From: Oscillospiraceae bacterium
Lineage (GTDB): Bacteria > Bacillota > Clostridia > Oscillospirales > SIG530
Direction of reading: 5' to 3'
DNA length: 64,000 nt
Assembly (NCBI GenBank): GCA_015067075.1
Contig: SVND01000001.1
Location: 1 to 64,000, forward strand
The notes under the pieces: model-generated
The model's database searches: none
What the model was told of the DNA's origin: nothing
The model's input: only the letters and a program-made list of their open reading frames with translations
Part shown: piece after piece, positions 10,520-19,900 of the stretch
How positions within the stretch are numbered: position 1 is the stretch's first letter
Layout: every line of letters starts with the position of its first letter
Translations under genes and position numbers: made by a program

Positions 10520-10598
10520 TATAGCTAAATTGCAGTTGACTTTTCACCGCTTTAGTTGTATAATAATAAACACATAATTTTGAAAGGATGTAATCCCC

Positions 10599-11837
10599 AT
10601 GAAAAAGCTTTTATCCATTTTTTTAGCAATGCTTATGCTTGCTCTTCCTCTCACAGCTTGCACAGGTAACAGTGGCGCAGAGGATCCCACACCTACACCG
10701 TCCGACGAGCCTACGGCTGCTCCCACAGACGAACCCACACCTGAACCAACAGCAACGTCTACACCTGAGCCGACTCCGACTCCCGCTATCATTGCCGCTT
10801 CTCAAGAGCGTGAATCCGTCGTTATGGCGGCTGAAGAATGGAACACTCTTCGCTTCAAGGGCATCGTTGAGGGCACACTTATCATATCATCCACATCTGA
10901 CCCGAAATCTTCCACAGTCTATAAGGAAGGCGTTGACTACGAGGTAGATTACGCAGAAGGCAAGATCCGCCGTCTGGCAGGAAGCTCTATTCCCGATTTT
11001 TCTCAGAACAGCGCTTACGGTGCAGAGCCTCGCTCCATCGACCTTGGCAAGATCGACAACTTCGGCACGTATCATTGCGGTAGCTTCACAGTTTACGCAA
11101 CGTACGATTTTGACAGCGAAGTAAACGATACATACGAAAAAGTTCTCGCTGAGATCAACGCAAAGAATGAAACAGTTCTCCCCTTAAAGCTGGCTGAAAA
11201 GATCAAGGCAGGCGGTACTATCGTTTACGGTGTTGTCGGCGACAGCATCAGCACTGGCGCTGAAGCAAGCAAAGGCAACGATTACTTCTCTCTTTTCAAG
11301 GCTTACCTTGAATCTCTCAACGAAAACCTTACTGTTGAAGTTGTCAACGTCGCTGTCGGCGGTGCCGCTTCCTCCGCAGGTAACTTCGGCGTATATCAGC
11401 TTTATGAAGAGCTCGGCAAGCAGCCCGATTTCATGACTGTTGCATACGGTATGAACGACCAGAACTCTACAACGAACGAGCCCGGCACGTCTCCCGAATT
11501 CTATGTAAGCAACATTAACGACGCTGTTATTGCTCCTGCTGATTACACAGAAAATCTTCCCGAGGTTGCTGTTATCACATCCATGCCCGCAAACCCCGTT
11601 TGGAATCTTACGAGCGGCGGCTCTGTGATTTTGGCTGAATCCCTTCGTGCATACGCAAAGGAAAACAACATTCCCATCGCCGACGTTAACGCTCTTTTCG
11701 ACAGCGAAATCGCACACGGTCAGACATATGAGGAGCTTATCACTTCTCTTATCAACCATCCTGGCAACTACGGTCACTATCTGTATTTCCTTGCTCTCAA
11801 ATCTCTTGTTGATGCAGCTCTCGCTCAGATAGGCTAA
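10599..11837 (+). CDS. SGNH/GDSL-type hydrolase lipoprotein with Pro/Thr linker
   Basis: Lipobox LPLTAC, PT-rich linker, GDSISTGAEASKGNDYFSL, GMND motif, catalytic-type NHPG..H near C-terminus. Confidence 0.8.
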   Translation: MKKLLSIFLAMLMLALPLTACTGNSGAEDPTPTPSDEPTAAPTDEPTPEPTATSTPEPTPTPAIIAASQERESVVMAAEEWNTLRFKGIVEGTLIISSTSDPKSSTVYKEGVDYEVDYAEGKIRRLAGSSIPDFSQNSAYGAEPRSIDLGKIDNFGTYHCGSFTVYATYDFDSEVNDTYEKVLAEINAKNETVLPLKLAEKIKAGGTIVYGVVGDSISTGAEASKGNDYFSLFKAYLESLNENLTVEVVNVAVGGAASSAGNFGVYQLYEELGKQPDFMTVAYGMNDQNSTTNEPGTSPEFYVSNINDAVIAPADYTENLPEVAVITSMPANPVWNLTSGGSVILAESLRAYAKENNIPIADVNALFDSEIAHGQTYEELITSLINHPGNYGHYLYFLALKSLVDAALAQIG

Positions 11838-11850
11838 AATCAAATAAACT

Positions 11851-11895
11851 AAAGCTGTCTTATAAGCACTCACTTGTAAGACAGCTTTTTCTTTA
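11851..11895 (+). terminator. Rho-independent terminator (AAAGCTGTCTTA..TAAGACAGCTTTTT)
   Basis: Inverted repeat plus T run after the SGNH gene. Confidence 0.85.
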
Positions 11896-11971
11896 ATTTA
11901 TTGTTAAAGCACTTGTAAAAAAACGCAGTTTCTGTTACAATATGCTGTAATAAAGCAAAGGATACTTAATT

Positions 11972-12574
11972 ATGATAAAACTTCGAATCGCCGCCATGTC
12001 GGATGCTAAAGCGCTTTCCGAGATATACGGCTATTATGTGAAAAACACCACCGTTTCATTTGAATACGATGCTCCCGATGAAAGTGAATTTGCATCACGC
12101 ATTGCGGAAAAGCTTAAAAAATACCCTTTCATCGTCGCCGAGGAAAACGGCGTTATTTTCGGTTACGCATACGCCTCCTCCTTTCGCGACAGAGCCGCAT
12201 ACGATTGGGACGCTGAACTTTCCATCTATGTCAGCCACGGTAATTACCGCCGCGGCATCGGCAAACGCCTTTACAGCGCGCTTTTAGCTTTGCTTAAATT
12301 GCAACACTTTGCAAACGCTTACGCCGTTATAACCTTTCCAAACGATCCCAGCGTTGCGTTTCACGAAAAGCTCGGCTTCACCTTAGCGGGTAAATTCCAC
12401 AAATCGGGGTATAAACACGGCGAATGGCTCGATTTTGTTTGTTATGAAAAATCCTTCGATCACCCTGTCGTGCCCGAAAGGATAATTCCTTTTTCTGCCC
12501 TTGACAAAAATGATATTGAAAAAATACTTTCCGCAAACCAACCTCCATACATTACAAATATTACAAAGAAATGA
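11972..12574 (+). CDS. GNAT-family N-acetyltransferase (phosphinothricin acetyltransferase-like)
   Basis: RIAAMSDAKALSEIYGYYVKNTTVSFE, YVSHGNYRRGIGKRLYSALL, FHEKLGF. Confidence 0.85.
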   Translation: MIKLRIAAMSDAKALSEIYGYYVKNTTVSFEYDAPDESEFASRIAEKLKKYPFIVAEENGVIFGYAYASSFRDRAAYDWDAELSIYVSHGNYRRGIGKRLYSALLALLKLQHFANAYAVITFPNDPSVAFHEKLGFTLAGKFHKSGYKHGEWLDFVCYEKSFDHPVVPERIIPFSALDKNDIEKILSANQPPYITNITKK

Positions 12575-12753
12575 GACCATCTTTTGTAAATAAAACCGTA
12601 GTAAAATAAGATAAAACTATTTTATAAAAAGTTTTGTTCTTTTTTGTTATTTCATGTGTATTTATGTGTAGTTTTTATTTTCCTCTTGACGAAAAAAAGT
12701 AAGTTGCGTTAAAATATTATCACAATTCTTTTTCAAAAAGGAGTATACAAAAT

Positions 12754-13710
12754 ATGAAAAAAATATTATCTATTCTCGCCATCGCAACTTCTATAATCGG
12801 TTTATGTACCTGTTGCGGCACACCGTCCGTATCTAACGATCCCGCATCAGACACACCCACCCGGCAAGCAACACCGACAACCGAGCCCACTGCAACGGCT
12901 ACTCCTACGCCAGAGCCAACTCCTGCGCCGACATCTCTCAAGGTTCTCGCTATCGGCAACAGCTTCAGCGTTGACGCTATGGCACACCTTTGGGGCATCT
13001 GCGCTGACGGCGGCATCGATAACATAACACTGGGCAACCTTGATATCGGAGGATGCACTCTTGAGCGCCATTGGAAAAACCTTTTCAACGAAGCAAACGA
13101 CTATTCTTACCATAAAAACACAGACGGCAATTGGGTACGTACGGAGGGCAAATCCATTCAATACGCTCTCGCCGACGAACAGTGGGACGTTATAACCATT
13201 CAACAGGCAAGCGGAATGAGCGGGATTCCTTTTGCTATTGAGGAATACATATCAGACATTGTTGCGTATCTGAAAGAAAAACAGCCGAACGCCAAGATAT
13301 ATTGGCACATGACATGGGCATATCAAAACGACAGCACACACTCGGCTTTCGATATGTACGACAATGATCAGATAACTATGTACAACTCCATTGTCGATAC
13401 TGTCAAGTCGCAGATAATCGAGCCCTCTCTTTGCGACGGCGTTATCCCCTCGGGCACAGCCATACAAAACCTGCGCACCTCCTATATTGGTGACACAATT
13501 ACCGCTGACGGATATCATTTAAACTGGGATCGCGGCAGATACACCGCCGCTCTTACATGGTATTGTTACATAACAGGAAATTCTCCTGACAATATTCAAT
13601 GGGTACCTTCTTCATACCCGCTCTTAATTGAAGACCTTCCCGCAATCAAGGAAGCCGTTTCCGCCGCCTTGAATGAGCCCTTTGCAATAACGGAATCGAC
13701 TCTCAAATAA
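12754..13710 (+). CDS. DUF4886-like SGNH-fold lipoprotein with Pro/Thr linker
   Basis: Signal peptide ending LCTCC, PT linker, VLAIGNSFSVDAM, DVITIQQASG, DGYHLN. Confidence 0.75.
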   Translation: MKKILSILAIATSIIGLCTCCGTPSVSNDPASDTPTRQATPTTEPTATATPTPEPTPAPTSLKVLAIGNSFSVDAMAHLWGICADGGIDNITLGNLDIGGCTLERHWKNLFNEANDYSYHKNTDGNWVRTEGKSIQYALADEQWDVITIQQASGMSGIPFAIEEYISDIVAYLKEKQPNAKIYWHMTWAYQNDSTHSAFDMYDNDQITMYNSIVDTVKSQIIEPSLCDGVIPSGTAIQNLRTSYIGDTITADGYHLNWDRGRYTAALTWYCYITGNSPDNIQWVPSSYPLLIEDLPAIKEAVSAALNEPFAITESTLK

Positions 13711-13733
13711 CTGTCAAAGCTTTTGGAGGCTTT

Positions 13734-14129
13734 ATGAAAATATTTATCTGCCTTGACGACAACAGCGGCATGATGTTTAACGGACGCAGACAAAGCCGTG
13801 ACGCTTTTGTTGTCCGCGACATCATAAGCTCCATTGGAGAAAGCGTTTTAAATATTGATAAATATTCTCAAGTGCTTTTTAAAGCCTTTGAGCACAAGAT
13901 CAATGTCGTCGACAGCTTTGACAACGGCTTTTGTTTTATCGAAAACAAAGACGTTACACCTTATTTAAAAGACGCAAAAAAGCTTGTCATATACAAATGG
14001 AACAGGAAATATCCCTCGGATATGCGCTTTACCGCCGACTTTTCCGCTTTCGGATTTTCTCTTTATGAAGTAAATGAGTTTAAAGGACGCTCTCATGATA
14101 TTATTACAAAAGAAACATACGTTAAATAA
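13734..14129 (+). CDS. Conserved small protein of unknown function (MKIFICLDDNSGMMFNGRRQSRD...), overlaps the nuclease gene
   Basis: Good start (GGAGG upstream); 3' end overlaps the next CDS by 35 nt. Confidence 0.75.
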   Translation: MKIFICLDDNSGMMFNGRRQSRDAFVVRDIISSIGESVLNIDKYSQVLFKAFEHKINVVDSFDNGFCFIENKDVTPYLKDAKKLVIYKWNRKYPSDMRFTADFSAFGFSLYEVNEFKGRSHDIITKETYVK

Positions 14130-14961
14130 GCTTTTAGCTCTTTTTGCGCTCGTTACAGCCTTGCTTTTATCCGTTGGATGTAGCTCGCTCAGCCACATCA
14201 CACAGGTTGACTCACTCCCATCGTACAGCGGCAATGCATACGAAGCTGTAAACAATAACACCCCCTATTTCACGGAAAAAGAGCTTACAGCTCGCTCCTT
14301 TGAGCGCTACAGCCCACTTGATCTCCTCGGCAGATGCGGCACTGCGACAGCTTGTATCGGTGTTGACATTATGCCTACCGAGGAGCGCGGTAACATCGGT
14401 CAGGTAAAGCCGTCAGGCTGGCACACCGTCAAGTACGATTTCGTTGACGGCAAATATCTTTACAATCGTTGCCACCTTATAGGGTATCAGCTCGCAGGCG
14501 AAAATGCCAACGAACGAAACCTCATAACAGGCACTCGCTACATGAACGTGCAGGGAATGCTCCCCTTTGAAAATATGGTTGCCGACTATGTCAAGGAAAC
14601 GGAAAATCACGTTTTGTACCGCGTCACACCTATATACGACGGTAACAACCTTTTAGCGTCAGGCGTAATTATGGAGGCTTATTCCGTTGAAGATGATGGC
14701 GACGGCATCTGCTTTAACGTATATGTTTTCAACGTACAGCCCGGAGTTGACATAGACTACACAACGGGCGAAAGCAAACTCAGCGAAAGCTTCAGCAGCG
14801 ATATTGCTGATTTTGTGCTCAATAAAAGCTCGAAAAAATTCCACCTGCCCTCCTGTTCCTCTGTCTCCGATATAAAGGAGAAAAACCGCGAGGACTATAC
14901 AGGAAGCCGACGGCTTCTGATTTTGCAGGGCTATAACCCTTGTAAAGCCTGCAATCCATAG
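14095..14961 (+). CDS. DNA/RNA non-specific endonuclease (EndA/NUC-like), lipoprotein-type N-terminus, Cys-containing C-terminal domain
   Basis: Lipobox LLSVGC, YNRCHLIGYQLAGENANERNLITGTRYMN nuclease motif, C-terminal FHLPSCSSV...CKAC. Confidence 0.85.
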   Translation: MILLQKKHTLNKLLALFALVTALLLSVGCSSLSHITQVDSLPSYSGNAYEAVNNNTPYFTEKELTARSFERYSPLDLLGRCGTATACIGVDIMPTEERGNIGQVKPSGWHTVKYDFVDGKYLYNRCHLIGYQLAGENANERNLITGTRYMNVQGMLPFENMVADYVKETENHVLYRVTPIYDGNNLLASGVIMEAYSVEDDGDGICFNVYVFNVQPGVDIDYTTGESKLSESFSSDIADFVLNKSSKKFHLPSCSSVSDIKEKNREDYTGSRRLLILQGYNPCKACNP

Positions 14962-14979
14962 AAAATTTGCATTTTCCTC

Positions 14980-15008
14980 TTGACAAACAATGAAAACTGT
15001 ATTATAAT
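14980..15008 (+). promoter_or_regulatory. Consensus SigA promoter TTGACA-17-TATAAT
   Basis: -35 at 14980-14985, -10 at 15003-15008. Confidence 0.85.
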
Positions 15009-15029
15009 TCCCAAGTGAAATTTAATAAT

Positions 15030-15185
15030 CTGTATGACGCTTACAGGAAATTGCTTTTAGCAGCCGAAGGAGTAACGCTCTCAGGTGTCCGTTTGGATGA
15101 GGACTGTAAGTTGACAGAGCTTTGGAGAAACCCATTAAATTGGGTGCCGAAGGAGTAACGCTCTCAGGCAAAAGGACAAAGAAAT
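15030..15185 (+). ncRNA. Tandem glycine riboswitch (two aptamers)
   Basis: Two copies of GCCGAAGGAGTAACGCTCTCAGG (15063-15085 and 15146-15168) in glycine-riboswitch context, upstream of an AgcS symporter. Confidence 0.9.
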
Positions 15186-15210
15186 GACTTTTTAGCAATA
15201 AAGTATTTTT

Positions 15211-15247
15211 GACGAATTGTGTTCTTTTGCGCAATTCGTTTTTTTAT
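15211..15247 (+). terminator. Expression-platform terminator of the glycine riboswitch
   Basis: ACGAATTG...CAATTCGT followed by a T run, between aptamers and symporter start. Confidence 0.8.
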
Positions 15248-15269
15248 TTTATATAAGGAGAAAGTAAAA

Positions 15270-16769
15270 ATGGACTATGTTTTAAAAGTGATAACAGATG
15301 TAAATAATGTTATTTACGACTTTGTATGGGTCAAGAGCGGACTTTTCCTGCTCATCGGTGCAGGAATAATTTTGACCTGCTGCACAAAGTTTTTTCAAAT
15401 ATCCCATATCGGTCATTGGTGGCGCGAAACCATCGGCTCTATTTTCGTTAAAAACAGCGATTCCCTTAAAAAAACCGATAAAAAGACCATCTCACAGTTT
15501 CAGGCTCTTTGCACAGCTCTCGCCGCAACCATCGGTACAGGTAATATCGCAGGCGTTTCCGCCGCCATCGTTCTCGGCGGACCGGGGGCAGTTTTCTGGA
15601 TGTGGGTTGCCGCATTTTTCGGCATGATGACCAACTTTTCCGAAAACGTACTTGGTATCTATTACCGTCGCCGCAACGCTGACGGCGAATGGTCGGGCGG
15701 TGCAATGTATTATTTGAAATATGGTCTTGGCAAGTACAAGTATTGTAAGCACATCGGCTCCGTTTTGGCTGTCCTTTTCGCCATTTTTGCTATTTTTGCC
15801 TCTTTCGGCATCGGCAATATGGGACAGGTCAACAAAATAACTCTTAACCTCAAGTCTGCATTTTTTAAAAATGTAGACCTCGGAACACTTTTCGGCATTC
15901 CCGTCGTTTCCATTATTATCGGTATCGTTCTTATAATAATTGCCGCACTTATCATCATCGGCGGACTTCAGCGTATTGCAACCGTTGCCGAACGCGTCGT
16001 TCCCTTCATGGCAATTTTCTACATAATCGGTGCTCTTATCATCTTTTTTGTCAATATTGAATCTGTCGGCGCAATGTTTGCTTCCATCTTCCGCTTCGCC
16101 TTCGGTGTTAAAGCCGTAGCAGGCGGTGCGGCAGGCGTAGCCATAAGTCAGGTCATAACTCAAGGCTGTAAGCGTGGCGTCTTTTCCAACGAAGCAGGTC
16201 TTGGTTCTTCCGTTATGGTACATTCCTCCTCCAACGTAAAAGAGCCCGTAAAGCAGGGTATGTGGGGCATTTTCGAAGTATTTTTTGATACTTTTATCGT
16301 TTGCACTATAACGGCTATCGTCGTTCTTTCCTCAGGCTTTATTAACCTCGAAACAGGCTTGCCCGTAAATCCCAACGTGGATGATGCAACTCTCGTTTCT
16401 CAAGCCTTTGGCAACGTTTTTGGCGTTGCAGGTGAAATGTTCATCGCTATTGCTATGCTTCTGTTTGCTTTCACGACAGTTCTCGGCTGGTCACAGTACG
16501 GTACAAAAGCCGTTGAATATCTTTTCGGAACAAAAGCAACTAAGGTCTATAAGATAATATTCGTTTGCGCAATCATTTTAGGCGCTGTCATGACATCCTC
16601 TCTCGCATGGGATATCTCCGACACGTTTAACGGACTTATGATGATCCCCAACCTCATCGGTGTCGTATCGCTTACACCGCTTGTAATGAGGATAACACAA
16701 AACTACGTGGACAGAAAGATCAAAAAGCTCGACGTCGCGCCGCTGACACATTACGAGGACGAAAAATAA
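15270..16769 (+). CDS. Sodium:alanine/glycine symporter (AgcS family)
   Basis: ATG 15270 with AAGGAG; TALAATIGTGNIAGVSAAIVLGGPGAVFWMW signature; multi-TM. Confidence 0.93.
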   Translation: MDYVLKVITDVNNVIYDFVWVKSGLFLLIGAGIILTCCTKFFQISHIGHWWRETIGSIFVKNSDSLKKTDKKTISQFQALCTALAATIGTGNIAGVSAAIVLGGPGAVFWMWVAAFFGMMTNFSENVLGIYYRRRNADGEWSGGAMYYLKYGLGKYKYCKHIGSVLAVLFAIFAIFASFGIGNMGQVNKITLNLKSAFFKNVDLGTLFGIPVVSIIIGIVLIIIAALIIIGGLQRIATVAERVVPFMAIFYIIGALIIFFVNIESVGAMFASIFRFAFGVKAVAGGAAGVAISQVITQGCKRGVFSNEAGLGSSVMVHSSSNVKEPVKQGMWGIFEVFFDTFIVCTITAIVVLSSGFINLETGLPVNPNVDDATLVSQAFGNVFGVAGEMFIAIAMLLFAFTTVLGWSQYGTKAVEYLFGTKATKVYKIIFVCAIILGAVMTSSLAWDISDTFNGLMMIPNLIGVVSLTPLVMRITQNYVDRKIKKLDVAPLTHYEDEK

Positions 16770-16778
16770 ACCATATGC

Positions 16779-16818
16779 AAAAAAGCTTGCACAAAAATGT
16801 GCAAGCTTTTCTTTTTAT
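16779..16818 (+). terminator. Rho-independent terminator (AAAAGCTTGCACA..TGTGCAAGCTTTTC)
   Basis: Inverted repeat plus T run downstream of symporter. Confidence 0.85.
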
Positions 16819-16910
16819 GCAGTTATAAGCTCAGGATAGGGATAATCGGGGTTGCCCTCCATCGTCCAAACGGTGTCAAAATCAAAACCTATTTTCATAA
16901 ACAGATGATT

Positions 16911-19900
16911 TTAATCCACGATATACTGAACCCATTTTTTAACATTGCTGATAGATTCGGTCTCAGCAACTTCTGTTGCAGATTCCATTGTCTCTGTTTT
17001 AGTGTGATAATAGGTATAGATAAGCTCCCTGTCTCTATATCGGTATTCCGTATATGCAGGAGTTACCTCAACTTGCCTCGTTGTCTGGTTATACCATGTG
17101 TTTCCGGCTGAACCGTACATCGGGAAGCCCTCTGCATTAGAATAGACTGATAACGGGGAATCCGACCAACCTTTTTCTTTATAATTTCCACACCATATTC
17201 CGCTCCATGCCCCCTCCCACGGACCATTATGTCCGGTTCCGTTGGCATATTGTGTCCATCTGCTATAGTTATATTGGGTTTTATAAGTTGCCGCAACGGA
17301 ATTAGTTTCAACCTCTCTGGAGTCACTTGCAACAGCTTCCGTAGTCGACCATTCGCTCCAAGCACCATACTCGCCCCAGATAGATGTTGTATCATATAAT
17401 GTATACCCATCAATGTAAACTTGATCTGAGGTGATGTTTGTTGTAAGGTCATACGTCCACTTTTCACTGCCGGCTACTATCTCAGCATCATCAGGAAGCT
17501 CGGATTGAAGAACATGACTTGATTTCCAATGTGCTCTCAACGTTATGTCAGAAGAGTAATTGAATACGTCTCCTACAACAACCTCTGTGCCGTTTTCGTC
17601 AAACCAACCAAGGAATGTATATCCATCCCACTCGGGAATTGGCATTTCCGCAATTTCTTCTCCGTATATTACCGTTGTACTGGGAATATAAACTATGCCG
17701 CCGTTTGCGTTGTAGGTTATAGTGGAGCTTCCTTTAACAAAACCTTCAAACTGTCCCTCTTCAATAGCAATAATCTCGCCGTTCGTTATCGTTACAAAGT
17801 ACGGACAAGACGTTTCTGTTACATTTCCGTTTTCACCGACAACGTATATGTTACCTGATACATCCAACGTACCTTCAACGCTTTCTACTGTTTGCGAATT
17901 AAATGTAGCATTTTTACAAACGATAGTTGTTGTCGAGTTTGAAACTAAGCGAGTATCTCTATACAAATAGACTTTTGATCCGTCAGAAGAGAGCGCTAAC
18001 GAAGTTCCGTCAGAAGTAATGGAAACTGCGTTCAACAAAACTTCTTCCGATTTTATATTGATAGAATAACTCGGAGAATTGTGGATAATAAGCTCATTGA
18101 GTTTTGTTGTTTGAGCCTTTGAACTTACCGCCATGTCATAATATGTCTTTATTTTTCCTCCGCCGTTAAGCTCAAATCGAGTAATCTCGGGAACTTCGAT
18201 GTTGAGCTTTGTATTTTTTACGATATCGGATACATTCAAAACAATCGAATCTGCACCGGAATTTACCGCGGCACTTACGAGTTTTTGTGTCAAAACTTGT
18301 GCAGTTGCTGTTATTTCAGCTTCCGTTGCGTTTAATTCTGCCATTGACTTAGCAATGGCGGTAGCTCTATCAGCATTTAATGCAGTAACACTAATTTGTT
18401 CAACACCCGTGAACGCATTCGTTCCTATCTCGCTTACTGCTGAAGAAACAGCAAACGACTTTAAGTTAGTGCAACCGCTAAAGGCTTCCGCACCTATCTT
18501 TGAGTAAAATCCTGATATTTCTTCAAGTGACGTGCAATTTTTGAATGCTCCCGCAGGAATCTCATCAATATATTCACTTAGAATTACAGTTTTGATTGAA
18601 GTGTTTCTGGCAAAAGCAGTCGGGGCTATTTCAGTTACCTTGTAAGCGGTTCCACCTGCAGAAATGTAAGTCGGAATCAAAACATCGGGGCTATTTCCTT
18701 CGTATTTAAGGATTTTAGCCGTTCCCGTAGTTGAATTCGTTTGGTAGCGAACTCCTTCGGTTACCGCAATCTTGCTTGAAACATATTCGTGTACGAAATA
18801 CGGAACTTCAAAAGGAAGTACACTGTATTCATGATCTGAAAAGCTACCATCACAAGAATAATCAAAGAAAGTCTTTACAGCGTCGTCCATAACGTTGTAT
18901 GTGTAGTGAAAATACGATTTATTCGCAATATCGTATCCTACAACAGCAAATACATGCATTGTACCGCCTATTGTCAAACGATATGAACCTTCCTTCATCG
19001 TTTCAGCATCAATTTCTATCGTTGTGGTAGTTTTTTTGCTTTCCGCATTAGTAAAGGTTACAGTGGAAGAAGCGGAAGAAGTGTTGCTTTCAGACGCACT
19101 TTTATCAAACGATTTACTGCCTTCGCCGCCCTTTGCATACGATTTTCCATATCCCTTTGTATTGCTTATTATTTCAGAAATTGCGTTCGTTACAGATTCA
19201 CTCGTGCTCAACTGTTCCGAATGTTCACTTGTCGCCTCATCATTCCAAGAGGACGAACTTTCGGTTACCGTGGTATTAACGCTTGTTGTATCGGTTCCCG
19301 TATGCTTGTTAGTTTCTGTGCTGTTTTTGTTACTTATACCACCATTCGCACTTACTTCCCATTTTCCTTTCATAAATCCAGCATTAACTTTTGTGCTTGC
19401 AGTTACCCCGAACTCAACCTTTGTTTCAACGCCCTCCAAATCTGTTGTGTTAGTGCTATCGTAATTCAACGTGGTAGTTCCATCGGTTTCAGTAGTGCCC
19501 TTTTGTCCGCTTTCTGAATATGAAGTCGAATATCCATCGGTAGTGGTCTTAATTGCTTCTTTTGCTTCAGATTGTGTCATGCCGTGTTCTTCAGCCCATT
19601 CTTCGCTGACCTCTAATACATCGCTCCAATTTTCAGACCACGACCATGTACCGGAATCCACCGTTGCCTTTGAAATAGTTTCTGTAATTTCTTCTCCTCG
19701 CGTACTAGAAACAGACCACTCATATTCTTTCGACGCTATTTGTTTAAGTCCCACAATATTATCGTATATTTCAAGTGTATCAAGAGGTACATTTTCAATT
19801 GTTCCGAGTTCGTAGGCAAAATATATTATTCCTTCATCAGTATTCTCAAGAATAATAGGATCGCCCAATGTTGCCACCGGCTTTGCTAAATTACGTTTGC

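Noticed and set aside
15492-16223. 243-aa minus-strand ORF opposite the AgcS symporter
   Set aside because: Antisense shadow ORF with no recognisable domain
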